A DNA stretch of 33,820 nt, from the NCBI GenBank assembly GCA_947307005.1, contig CAMZHY010000003.1, positions 1 through 33,820 on the forward strand, given 5' to 3'. Numbering within the stretch: the first letter of the stretch is position 1; each line of letters begins with the position of its first letter. This document shows positions 23,501-32,110 of this stretch, in pieces. Source of the stretch: an uncultured Planctomycetaceae bacterium (GTDB lineage: Bacteria; Planctomycetota; Planctomycetia; Pirellulales; Thermoguttaceae). The notes beneath the pieces were generated by a model. It worked only from the letters and a program-made list of their open reading frames with translations. It did no database searches and had not been told where the DNA came from. A program made the position numbers and the translations under genes.

Positions 23501-23575
23501 ATCAGTTACGGCGCAAGGTGGACTTCTGTTCCACCCTGTGAAACAAAGATACCACCAAAACAGCGCTTAGAAACA

Positions 23576-25219
23576 ATGACGAAATTACGACAAAAAACGA
23601 GACGAATCTGGACGTCCGTATTGTTCGTCATTTTAGGACCGGTAGCGCTCTTTCTGGCGTGTGGGGTTCTTTATTGGCAAAGAACCCCGCGCGCAGCTAC
23701 GCAAGAAGGGATTGAAATCTCTCATAACCTACGCTATGACGTCTCATTTGATCGTAGCGAACGAGTTAGACCAAGCGTTCATCGCTTCGTTAATGTCGAG
23801 ATTCGATCGCGTGAATCATGTGAAGAAATCCTCTTCTGTCCAGAAATATATAAAGTTGTTCTCTCAGATTTGAAACTTCTTCATTCATTCGCAGTTTCCT
23901 TCGACAATCGCGGGAGATCTTCAAGTGCAAACGAAAGAGAGAACATCCGGAGTACAAACAATAGCAATTATTCGCAACAGAACGAGTTATGCGGGTCTTT
24001 TTCAGACCTTGTTTGCGATTCAATCGATAGAATAAAAACCTATACCCTTATCGTTCTTCCTCGTGTTTTCTATCGCTCGTCGCAAGCAAATAAAATTACG
24101 GAAGCTCTCGCCGATCGTCTCCTACGCGTCGTCGGAGACGACTCCAGCGATTCTGAGCATACGTCAATCCTTTGCATTGTCGCCGACGAAATACAACTGC
24201 TCCCCGAAAACGACTATGAAACAATTGGCAGGGCAAAAAGCGACATTCCTAGTTTGCGCACAAAGCATGAACTAATTAGTTTATTTCGATCAGCCATTTT
24301 TCAAATTCCTCGCGGTTCCGTTGGCGTCACTGAGGCAAAAACGCAAAAGGAAACCGTAGCGTTTGCAACAGAACCGCCTAGGTTGGAAAAATTCAGAGCG
24401 TTACACTTTAACTCTCATGTGTTTGCAAGAACGGACGTCCTCTATGAACTCCAGAAAATCTCCGCTCCTGTTCCATATTACGCTTCTGTAGTCAGTGACA
24501 AACTTGAAAGAAATTCGTGGATTGAATACGATTCAAGCCTCAGTCCCACGCCCGGGAGCCTTGCGATTCACTTTGTTCCAACTATGAGTTTTCTCACTTC
24601 GAAAGGTTGGTTCACGGGAAAAATGCTCTTTCAATCGACGGCAAACTCAAAAAGCGGTGATTGGACAACTCACTTGGAGGATTTTCGCTTATGCGGTTGC
24701 GAACTTAACGATATTTGTAGTCGTTTTTCACTCCCCACGTTCACAGGTGAAGTCGCTAATCTTACGATAGTTTCGGGGCAGATATGCGATGGAATTTTCA
24801 GCGGGGAGGGAACGGTCAGGGTGTTGGAGGGGACGATTCCATTTGAAGTTATTGAAAGACTTCATTCCACAAAAATGCTCAAGGTTTTGCCGCCGCAAAC
24901 CATGCAGCTACGGTTTATCAATAACGCCACGCCTTTCGATGAGTTTGAATTGCAATTCTCGTTCGACGACAACGGCGTAATGTTTGATTCGAATTATAGT
25001 AATAAAATCATCGCGTATTATAAGGAGGGTTCCGTAAAATACGGTCTCTTTCTCCCAGAGGAAACTGCGGGAAAACGTATTCCTTACGCTACGCCATTGA
25101 CGGCGCTTTTCGATTCTCAAAACGAAAGTTCTTTCTGGAATCCTTTGGTCCGTAACGCTTTGAATCATCTGCCAATACCAGAGACGGCCGACGCGGGAAC
25201 AAATAAACAGCTAAGGTAG
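23576..25219 (+). CDS. Membrane-anchored protein of unknown function
   Basis: 547 residues, not recognised. A basic N-terminus (KLRQKTRR) and one TM segment (about 12-33) predict a large extracytoplasmic domain. The C-terminal third (about 330-500) is beta-rich, with GDWTTHLEDFRLCG, LTIVSGQICDGIFSGEGTVRV and MQLRFINNATPFDEFEL. That pattern is reminiscent of AsmA/DUF3971-type envelope proteins, but the likeness is weak and I do not assign the family. It follows the M2 peptidase gene at 75 nt and converges on the 884-residue protein gene. No ribosome-binding site is evident. Confidence 0.65.
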   Translation: MTKLRQKTRRIWTSVLFVILGPVALFLACGVLYWQRTPRAATQEGIEISHNLRYDVSFDRSERVRPSVHRFVNVEIRSRESCEEILFCPEIYKVVLSDLKLLHSFAVSFDNRGRSSSANERENIRSTNNSNYSQQNELCGSFSDLVCDSIDRIKTYTLIVLPRVFYRSSQANKITEALADRLLRVVGDDSSDSEHTSILCIVADEIQLLPENDYETIGRAKSDIPSLRTKHELISLFRSAIFQIPRGSVGVTEAKTQKETVAFATEPPRLEKFRALHFNSHVFARTDVLYELQKISAPVPYYASVVSDKLERNSWIEYDSSLSPTPGSLAIHFVPTMSFLTSKGWFTGKMLFQSTANSKSGDWTTHLEDFRLCGCELNDICSRFSLPTFTGEVANLTIVSGQICDGIFSGEGTVRVLEGTIPFEVIERLHSTKMLKVLPPQTMQLRFINNATPFDEFELQFSFDDNGVMFDSNYSNKIIAYYKEGSVKYGLFLPEETAGKRIPYATPLTALFDSQNESSFWNPLVRNALNHLPIPETADAGTNKQLR

Positions 25220-25331
25220 TTGAACAACTTAAGCCACGTCTATACCTAATTGCTAACATCCTATTGTGAAGATGATTAATCTTTCAACAATGTCCGAGGT
25301 TAGGTTGTCGGCAGATTACACGTCTAGGGGA

Positions 25332-27986
25332 TTATTCAAGTGAAACGATTTTGACAGTTCGCGAGTTCCCGTCATTGAGTTTCACGAGAATAACGCCTGA
25401 AGAACGTTCCGATGGAAGAAGTAAATCATCGAGAACCATCTCCGTCGTTCCCTGTTTTAGTTCGCTCGTCGTAATCAAACGAACGCTTGTTGCCGTTTCT
25501 GTCTGCGAAGGACGGTGGAGAGAATCGTCTTCGCCTGTATTTGTAGAGTTGCTTCTTGACAACGACTGTCTTTGACTTACAAGCTGATTCTCAGCTTCGT
25601 CAATAGCAAAAACGACGTCTTGTGACGAATGAATGAACGAATCTAGGGAACTCTGAAGTTCTAACGTGAAGGAAAATAGGCAGATAGACAAAAAACAAAG
25701 AAAAAGACTTTTCCATAATGGAAATAGTCTAAATATCGTAAAAAAAAGCGCGGCAAAACCAATCGAACAGCAACTAACAAAGACTACTCTAATAATCCAG
25801 AGATAGCTTTTGGCCTCGTTTTCCTTAAAAGATTCAAGCTTAATACGCGCGTTTTCAACAAGAGGTTCAAGATTATCAAAAACAATTGGCGGATTGAATG
25901 ACGATGAAAACGACGCCGTTTTTACAGCCGCGTCTCTACTCGTTTGATCCATTTCCACGAGAACCTCGTCCACGTCGAGGGAAGCCGTCGCGCTCCGACG
26001 TTCAGGCGCCCAATAAACCTCAATATTTGCTATTCTTTCATCCGTAAAAGGCATGGTGGAAACATCAACGTTTTCAGAATCCGACCTGTCAATAACAAGC
26101 AAGCGAGTCCCATCATCTGACGCCGACTTAATAATATTCACAGAGTATGCGGCTGGAGAATGAGAACGAGGGTTACGAAAGACTGCCGTTTCAGCAAGCT
26201 TTAAAAAACGGCGCTGCGCGACGCTATAAAGAGAAATCTTCATAAACCCAGAAAGAGAATTAGGCAACTGGAAATCAACAATTTCTTCATCCTTCGGAGA
26301 CGTTAAAAACTGTTGCCAGACCGTAACGCCTCGTTTCTCCACCGTCGCCAAAAGCGGAACGTCTGCAAAGGAGGAAAGACTCGCTTGAAGTGATTCTTCT
26401 GAAGTAAAAGTTCGCGTGTCAAAGGAGAAGTAAGCGGATTCTGATGCAACGGCAGGATGAAAAAAAGCAACTCCTTTCCCTGTCAGCGAATCTATTTCGA
26501 CCATCGTGGGAAAACCGTTCAAAACACCATGTGAAAGAGGATGATCAGAAAGAAAATCCTGTTGAAATGGGTTCTGAAAATGACCGTCGCTATCATTCTC
26601 GCTTTTCGAGGACAAAACCACGCCTATTGCAACCTCTCCGACTGGATTCCACTGAAAAGAAGCAAAACCTTGTTCTGAGGTGACAAAGGACGCTATTGGC
26701 TTATCGACATTTTCCTGAAAGAGAGAAACGCGTCTTGCAAGCGGGCGTCCGTCTTTATCGGAACAAAAAACGCTCACGTTGTTGGTAAAAGCGGCAATAA
26801 ACCGACCTGATTCGGGATAAAAACGGAGAAACACTCGTTCAGATTCGAATGACGACGAAGTTGTTTCGTTATCTACGTTCTCAGAACCTTCTCCTCCGGA
26901 ATTGGTCGAGATAGATGAAAAAACTTCGGATGTTGGCAAATCCCCAACCTCTCGAAAAACGGGTGAATCCAAGCATTTTCCAAGCTCCAAAGGAAACGAA
27001 CTAGGCGCGTTCCAAGTCGCTGGTTCTTTGATTTCACGCTCGTCAAAGTCGACGATCTTTAACGGAGTCGTAAACAACGCCGTATCGCTCGAGCCGATAA
27101 AGACAGAAAGGGTCGTTTGGTCAGGATAATCTGTTAGGTCTGGCGTTACGCATACAAGGTTCCCATCGCTGTTGCCGCTTTCAGTATGATTAAGAAGAAT
27201 CTCGTTCGTCTCGGAATTCGTGAAACAAAACCGAACGGGCACACGACGAGGTCTACCGTCGACGCCAGTCGTTCTCATAACAATCGACTGGGTAACGTCG
27301 CGCGCAAGAGAACGAGGGATTGCGATCTGAATCCGAAAATCATCAAAAAAACGGCGGGTAAGCAAATAATCGCAACGTAACGCCGCAACGGTCACCACCC
27401 CCCAGAGAACAAATAACAAAGCAAGGAGTCCGGCAAAAACGGGCGATTTCCACAAGACGGCAAAGAATCGACAGACGCCGCCGTCGATCCCCTTAAACAA
27501 CGCGACAAAACCATGGACAAACGCGCCGCGTCGCGCATTCGTTGTCGAAGCCTCGTCTTGCTTAAGCAATGCCTTTGACAAATCCTCTTTCTGACGTCTA
27601 GTTCTTCTCTTGAATTTACTATGTTGAGAATTCTTTTTGTCATCCTCGGCAAAATCCGAATCTAAAGACGAAACATCTATGTTCGAGGATTCGATAAAAA
27701 CACCTTCGTCAAACGAATCTGCGACAGGATCAAACGCAAAAAAAACAGTTGAATTAGAGTCAACAGAAAGATTCTGACACGAAAGATCGTCGTCTGGTTC
27801 TGAAGAAGGATCGATTCTAACAAAATCGCAAAAATATCCGACGTTTAAACGAGCGGTCTCAAACGCGTCCGCCGCCTCTGAATCTGTCGCAACAAGCAAT
27901 CGAAACTCTTCCGCTTCTTGGTCGTTGAGGAGTCCGTAAAGAAGTAGATAGGCGCGCTCTTTCAATTCATTTGAGGATAAACTCAT
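25332..27986 (-). CDS. Three-TM membrane protein with anti-sigma-like N-terminus and Ig/macroglobulin-like ectodomain
   Basis: 884 residues. Residues 1-60 (LKERAYLLLYGLLNDQEAEE, then DSEAADAFE) match the helical pattern common at the cytoplasmic N-terminus of anti-sigma factors of the RskA/ChrR type, but without zinc ligands. An acidic then basic linker leads to TM1 (about 183-203). Residues about 215-725 would lie outside and are beta-rich. VFLRFYPESGRFIAAFTNNV and DKDGRPLARRVSLFQ (384-424) with SEQGFASFQWNP (437-448) resemble macroglobulin-type domains. TM2 (about 730-752) and TM3 (757-775) follow, then a ~108-residue tail predicted outside. Its ATG shares one base with the sigma factor's stop (TAATG), implying translational coupling. 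Role inferred: membrane sensor restraining that sigma factor. Confidence 0.6.
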   Translation of the reverse strand: MSLSSNELKERAYLLLYGLLNDQEAEEFRLLVATDSEAADAFETARLNVGYFCDFVRIDPSSEPDDDLSCQNLSVDSNSTVFFAFDPVADSFDEGVFIESSNIDVSSLDSDFAEDDKKNSQHSKFKRRTRRQKEDLSKALLKQDEASTTNARRGAFVHGFVALFKGIDGGVCRFFAVLWKSPVFAGLLALLFVLWGVVTVAALRCDYLLTRRFFDDFRIQIAIPRSLARDVTQSIVMRTTGVDGRPRRVPVRFCFTNSETNEILLNHTESGNSDGNLVCVTPDLTDYPDQTTLSVFIGSSDTALFTTPLKIVDFDEREIKEPATWNAPSSFPLELGKCLDSPVFREVGDLPTSEVFSSISTNSGGEGSENVDNETTSSSFESERVFLRFYPESGRFIAAFTNNVSVFCSDKDGRPLARRVSLFQENVDKPIASFVTSEQGFASFQWNPVGEVAIGVVLSSKSENDSDGHFQNPFQQDFLSDHPLSHGVLNGFPTMVEIDSLTGKGVAFFHPAVASESAYFSFDTRTFTSEESLQASLSSFADVPLLATVEKRGVTVWQQFLTSPKDEEIVDFQLPNSLSGFMKISLYSVAQRRFLKLAETAVFRNPRSHSPAAYSVNIIKSASDDGTRLLVIDRSDSENVDVSTMPFTDERIANIEVYWAPERRSATASLDVDEVLVEMDQTSRDAAVKTASFSSSFNPPIVFDNLEPLVENARIKLESFKENEAKSYLWIIRVVFVSCCSIGFAALFFTIFRLFPLWKSLFLCFLSICLFSFTLELQSSLDSFIHSSQDVVFAIDEAENQLVSQRQSLSRSNSTNTGEDDSLHRPSQTETATSVRLITTSELKQGTTEMVLDDLLLPSERSSGVILVKLNDGNSRTVKIVSLE

Positions 27987-28609
27987 TATTCAACCTCGCC
28001 GGAATTGGAAAACGAGAAATCATCTTGCCGCCTTTCATGAAGCGACGAGGAAAACAGATCCGACGCCTCGGCAAGTCTGAGAACAGTCTTCTTCATCAAA
28101 GAATGAACTTGTTCAAGAGACAAGCCTGTCGTCCGAGAAATCTCGACATAAGAGAGGTTGCCGTTTTGACGCAGGAGAAAAACAGCGCGTTCGACAAAAC
28201 TCAGTTCAGCAAAGACGTCGCTGAGAAAGACCGAGCGCGCGCGGGCCAACGATTCGTCGGGAACCGCCGACGTATCGTTCACAATGGAAGTCAGCTCCGC
28301 GTTTTTTGACAACTTACGTCGTTTAGGCTTCACATTTCCGACCGATTCAAATGCAAGCGTATAAAGAACGCGAAAAACCCACGAGCGAAGATCGCCGATT
28401 CGACTGTTTGCATAGTTGCGACTACATCTTCTCTTCAGTTTTTCGTAAACCGATTTTGAAACGCTTTCTGACGAAGAGTAGAGAAAATAGATCGTCCCCA
28501 TTATCTCCGCCCTACATTGTTCAAAAACAACGTCTAGTTTACGATCGGCGGAAAGCTGCGCTTGCGTCGAACTACGACGACCAACAGTCTTTTCTTGGCG
28601 AGACGACAT
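27986..28609 (-). CDS. ECF-like sigma-70 family sigma factor
   Basis: 207 residues from the preferred start. Region 2 is a diverged helical block (VVFEQCRAEIMGTIYFLY through DLRSWVFRVLYTLAFESV). Region 4 is better conserved (DVFAELSFVERAVFLLRQNG, then the helix-turn-helix LSYVEISRTTGLSLEQVHSL and MKKTVLRLAEA). The frame begins at a TTG (28627) overlapping the lepB stop, but ATG 28609 has GGAGG 4 nt upstream. The gene follows lepB without a gap and its stop overlaps the start of the membrane protein gene, so the three form one operon. A short acidic C-terminal tail of about 20 residues follows region 4. Confidence 0.82.
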   Translation of the reverse strand: MSSRQEKTVGRRSSTQAQLSADRKLDVVFEQCRAEIMGTIYFLYSSSESVSKSVYEKLKRRCSRNYANSRIGDLRSWVFRVLYTLAFESVGNVKPKRRKLSKNAELTSIVNDTSAVPDESLARARSVFLSDVFAELSFVERAVFLLRQNGNLSYVEISRTTGLSLEQVHSLMKKTVLRLAEASDLFSSSLHERRQDDFSFSNSGEVE

Positions 28610-28613
28610 GAAT

Positions 28614-28618
28614 CCTCC
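28614..28618 (-). promoter_or_regulatory. Shine-Dalgarno deciding the second sigma factor start
   Basis: GGAGG on the minus strand lies 4 nt before ATG 28609 and 6 nt after the lepB stop, favouring the ATG over the upstream TTG. Confidence 0.65.
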
Positions 28619-28623
28619 GTAAT

Positions 28624-30828
28624 TCAATCCACATGGCGCATTTTAGAAAAGTCAGGCCAAAACGGTCCGCCCACGACGGGAAGAGGTTTTCCATGAGGCC
28701 AGTAGACATAAAACGCCTTGCCTATTAAGTATTTACGGTCAACATAATGAGGCACGGAGTTTGTCGCCCACAGACGACTGTCGAGACTAAAACCGCTATT
28801 GTCTCCAAACGCGACGTACTGTCCATCGCGTTGGCGAAGAAGCGCGGACTTGGTATTGCCATATCCAGACCACAACTCCGGCGAGGACATAAACCTAGCG
28901 GCGTCTTCTTCATTTCCGAGAAAAACGCGATCGCGAGCAAGACGATCGCAACGAGTGGCGCCGAAATCGACAAACCGAGCGGAATCCCAAGACTCCAAAC
29001 CTCGACCGGCTGCAATATAGTACACGTCGCGTAGCACAAGTAATCGTTTAAGCGTGACGGCAAGACCACTTGCGCCAATAGCGACCGGCGCCAGGTCGCG
29101 AGCGTTCGGATCGCGATTCCGAGGAATTGGCGCGGCAACTCCTTCATCGGCGCTCGTCGTTAAAAAGTCGTAGCAACCTCCATTCTCGGGAAAGACAAGT
29201 TCTTTCCCATCAACCACTACGCGCATCTCTTCATCGACGTTATAAAACGCGAAATCGTATTTCTTACCCGTCCGAAACTGATACGAAGTCCGTACCGGCG
29301 TGAACTCCTCGACGCTCGGAATTTCCAACGATATAACTCCGGCGTGAGGAAGAATAACACAACGGAAAACAACTCCACCTTTAACAAGGTCAAAAACAAG
29401 TTTATCGGCTTCTGAGGTCGCTTTTTGGATTTCTAGCACGCAGGATACGCCAAGGTCGCCAACCCAGTTGCAACCAAAACCGTCCGGATTCTTTCGGCAC
29501 AAGATGAATTCCGCGCCGTCGTTTTCAGAGACGCGACTCGTCAACTGTGAAAACTCATCCTCGGGAGAATCGCGCCATTCGTATACGCCAGTCGCCCGAT
29601 TAAACTGAGCAAAACGTGAAATACCGGCGTTGTAGCTGGAAAAATCGTCAATCAATCGGGGATTGTTCGCAACAACTCCCGTCGCTTCGACGTCGGGCGG
29701 AAGTTTCCCTGCTGAAAGGTAACGCCAATCGTTTGAAGTCGGCACGACATGCCGATAACGAAGCCAAGCAAGATTGTCGTCGTCGACCGCGACAGGGGAA
29801 ACGTCAGCTTCAACGTCGGGTTCTATCGTAGAAGAAGGCTCAGAGTCTTGAAGTTCGACGCCTTGACCAGAAAAAACAAAAGCGCGACCTTTGGGGGACT
29901 TGTTCGTCGTCCAACCCCGCAGACCTGTTTTCAGGCGTTCCCAGTCGTCGGTCCAACGTTGAGGCCAACCAAGATTGTCGAGTTTTTCCGCCGTGTAATC
30001 CGCGTCGTATACGACCTGCATAATCTGACGAAGATGACGGTAATCTTTTCGTTGTATTTCAAAAGGAGACGAACTGGAAAGTTCGTCCGAGACGCTGTAG
30101 TCGTTAAATCTTTCGTCGTTTGTTTGAGAAAGATCAACGTCTGGCGCCCATGAAGGGACGTCGTCAAAGGCTCCAGAAACAGGCGTTTCTTCCCCTTCAG
30201 GGATTGTTGTCGGATCAATCTTTTGGACGAACAAATCGCCATACTGAATACGAAGTCGTTCATTAGGAAAGCCGACAATGCGCTTGATAAAGTTTACCTT
30301 CGGTTCGGCTGGCGATCGAAAGACGGAAACGTCAAATCGTACAAGGTCGCGTTGATCAAACGCAACTTTACTCACGAGGATTCGATCGCCGGTAAAGGAA
30401 GGAGCGATTCGATCGTTGCCCGTTTCCGGCGCCTCGTCTCCAAAATACTGAGTATAGCCGCACTGAGGACACGTCCCGGCGACAACGTGACGTCCATTGC
30501 GTCGGTTTGTCGCAGAGTCGACCTCTTCGCTCGCGCTCGTTTGAAAACGGAAATGACATTCGTCGCAAACAACGTCTTTATGACGTCCTTTGAGGGTCGG
30601 GGCCATCGAACCGGTTGGAATAACGAACGCCTCCGCCTCAAACGTTTTAAAAAGAAACGCCAAAAAAAGCGCGACCACAAGAGACTCGCAGATATCGCGA
30701 ATTTGTTGGAAGGTAGAGACTGGAACCTCGTTCTTTCGTTCTTTCTCGTCGGAGAGAGAAGCGGAAACGTCTTTACCCGACTGAAATGAACCGTACTTGT
30801 TGCGATCTTCTGTCAAACGACTGGTCAT
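28624..30828 (-). CDS. lepB: Signal peptidase I with zinc-ribbon-like and large beta-rich insertions
   Basis: 734 residues, two to three times the usual length. One TM segment (about 47-62) precedes the catalytic Ser74 in PTGSMAPTLKG. The catalytic Lys182 lies in NFIKRIVGFP. The last conserved box, FGDNSGFSLDSR (674-685), lies near the C-terminus. A CxxC pair at C88/C91 and another at C120/C123 (TCPQCGY) form a zinc-ribbon-like insertion between the Ser and Lys boxes. A second insertion of roughly 450 residues (about 200-650) separates the Lys box from the final box and contains a probable concanavalin/LamG-like beta domain (FILCRKNPDGFGCNWVGD to about FPENGG). The enzyme cleaves signal peptides at the outer face of the membrane. 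It is the first gene of an operon with the sigma factor and its membrane partner. Confidence 0.9.
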   Translation of the reverse strand: MTSRLTEDRNKYGSFQSGKDVSASLSDEKERKNEVPVSTFQQIRDICESLVVALFLAFLFKTFEAEAFVIPTGSMAPTLKGRHKDVVCDECHFRFQTSASEEVDSATNRRNGRHVVAGTCPQCGYTQYFGDEAPETGNDRIAPSFTGDRILVSKVAFDQRDLVRFDVSVFRSPAEPKVNFIKRIVGFPNERLRIQYGDLFVQKIDPTTIPEGEETPVSGAFDDVPSWAPDVDLSQTNDERFNDYSVSDELSSSSPFEIQRKDYRHLRQIMQVVYDADYTAEKLDNLGWPQRWTDDWERLKTGLRGWTTNKSPKGRAFVFSGQGVELQDSEPSSTIEPDVEADVSPVAVDDDNLAWLRYRHVVPTSNDWRYLSAGKLPPDVEATGVVANNPRLIDDFSSYNAGISRFAQFNRATGVYEWRDSPEDEFSQLTSRVSENDGAEFILCRKNPDGFGCNWVGDLGVSCVLEIQKATSEADKLVFDLVKGGVVFRCVILPHAGVISLEIPSVEEFTPVRTSYQFRTGKKYDFAFYNVDEEMRVVVDGKELVFPENGGCYDFLTTSADEGVAAPIPRNRDPNARDLAPVAIGASGLAVTLKRLLVLRDVYYIAAGRGLESWDSARFVDFGATRCDRLARDRVFLGNEEDAARFMSSPELWSGYGNTKSALLRQRDGQYVAFGDNSGFSLDSRLWATNSVPHYVDRKYLIGKAFYVYWPHGKPLPVVGGPFWPDFSKMRHVD

Positions 30829-30937
30829 TGCTTATTTGTGTCGAAAACGGGGCTTCTCGCATTCGCGATTGCCTTAACTATGCAAATTACGCGCGCGTCA
30901 AAAGAGACGAATCAAACGTTTCAACGGCTGTCGTCCC

Positions 30938-30966
30938 ATTATACTCCAAGGATTAAATGAATCAAA
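30938..30966 (-). promoter_or_regulatory. Candidate promoter of the lepB-sigma operon
   Basis: On the minus strand, TTTGAT (30966-30961), a 17-nt spacer and a perfect TATAAT (30943-30938) lie about 110 nt before the lepB ATG. The -35 is only a partial match. Confidence 0.5.
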
Positions 30967-31044
30967 CCCCGGAATTGCCGAGCGTCTCAAGCTTTTACAA
31001 CGACGCGATCTCCTCGGACTCAGACGGAAAAGCAATCCTTAGTC

Positions 31045-31074
31045 TTGACGTTGCGGCAAAAACAACGTTATAAT
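31045..31074 (+). promoter_or_regulatory. Strong sigma-70-like promoter of proC
   Basis: TTGACG (31045-31050), an 18-nt spacer and a perfect TATAAT (31069-31074) precede proC by about 150 nt. With the lepB promoter it makes a divergent pair in the 397-bp gap 30829-31225, which otherwise holds no gene I can support. Confidence 0.7.
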
Positions 31075-31225
31075 CGAGTCGATTTGAGTTGATGAAACGT
31101 CGACGTCCCTATGTTTGCGCCTAACGTACTCCCCTTCGCTCAGACATGGCATAGTCGCCGATTTATCGCTGTTCGTCGGCCGATTATTACGACGCGGTTC
31201 TGCGTCAAGTTAAAACGAGTTTAAA

Positions 31226-32044
31226 ATGTCGTTCAAAGTTGGATTTATAGGTCTTGGTCAAATGGCTTCCGCGCTCGCGGGAGGCTTTATTCGTTCCGGA
31301 ATCGTCGCGGCGGAAGCGGTTTACGGTTTCGACGTCTCGCGAGACGCGTGTGAAAAATTTGGCGCGACGTTTAAGGCTAACGTATGCGACGTCCCCGCAA
31401 AAGTCGCCGCTAACGTCGACGTTCTCTTTTTCGCGGTAAAACCTCAGTTCATGGTCGAAGCGCTCAAACCCGTTAAAGAATCGCTCGCCGACGAACCTGG
31501 AAGAATCCTGTGCGTTTCAATTGCCGCTGGATTACCCATCTCTTTCTATGAGAAAAATCTGTCTCCCAAAATTCGACTCGCCCGTGTGATGCCCAATACG
31601 CCGTGTCTTGTCGGAGAGGCTGCAAGCGGGTTTGCGCTAAACGCTAACGCGACTCCAGAGGACGGTAAAACGGTCAAGAATTTGCTTTCTACTGTGGGAA
31701 TTGCCTTCGAACTTCCGGAAAAACAGCTTGACGCCGTCACGGGGCTTTCCGGCTCCGGACCGGCGTACGGTTATATCGCGATTGAAGCGCTTGCAGACGG
31801 AGGCGTTATGGCGGGACTCCCGCGATCGATCGCTCTCGACCTAGCGGCCCAAACGCTTAAAGGCGCTGCGGAAATGTATCTTCGAACCAAGAAGCATCCC
31901 GGCGCGCTCAAGGACGCCGTAACAAGCCCCGCAGGAACGACGATCGCGGGCGTCGCGGCCCTCGAAGAACGCGGTTTTCGTTCTGCGCTTATTGAGGCCG
32001 TTAAGCGCGCGACAGTTCGCTCCCAAGAACTTGGCGGAAACTAA
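31226..32044 (+). CDS. proC: Pyrroline-5-carboxylate reductase
   Basis: 272 residues. It catalyses the last step of proline synthesis, NAD(P)H-dependent reduction of pyrroline-5-carboxylate, in the cytoplasm. The N-terminal Rossmann motif is GFIGLGQMASALAGGF. FFAVKPQ and RVMPNTPCLVGEA follow. The C-terminal family signature is intact: VTGLSGSGPAYGYIAIEALADG, LPRSIALDLAAQTLKGAA, HPGALKDAVTSPAGTTIAG and LEERGFRSALIEAV. The length is typical. It is served by a good promoter and is followed after 66 nt by the repeat protein gene on the same strand. Confidence 0.96.
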   Translation: MSFKVGFIGLGQMASALAGGFIRSGIVAAEAVYGFDVSRDACEKFGATFKANVCDVPAKVAANVDVLFFAVKPQFMVEALKPVKESLADEPGRILCVSIAAGLPISFYEKNLSPKIRLARVMPNTPCLVGEAASGFALNANATPEDGKTVKNLLSTVGIAFELPEKQLDAVTGLSGSGPAYGYIAIEALADGGVMAGLPRSIALDLAAQTLKGAAEMYLRTKKHPGALKDAVTSPAGTTIAGVAALEERGFRSALIEAVKRATVRSQELGGN

Positions 32045-32110
32045 CCGCCGTCGTTTCTCCTTTATCGTTGAAAAGTTCGCCATTTTCAGCGCCGGAGCGC
32101 TCCTTTCGCA

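Noticed and set aside
25263-25290. Hairpin between the convergent genes ending at 25219 and 25332
   Set aside because: The stem is AT-rich with two bulges and no T-tract, so it is too weak to call as a terminator.
30223-30789. 188-codon open frame on plus inside lepB
   Set aside because: Arg/Lys-rich shadow of the lepB frame, whose catalytic motifs cover the same bases.
30957-31073. 38-codon ORF on plus (ATG to TAA) in the lepB-proC gap
   Set aside because: It overlaps the proC promoter exactly (its stop lies within TATAAT) and has no ribosome-binding site.
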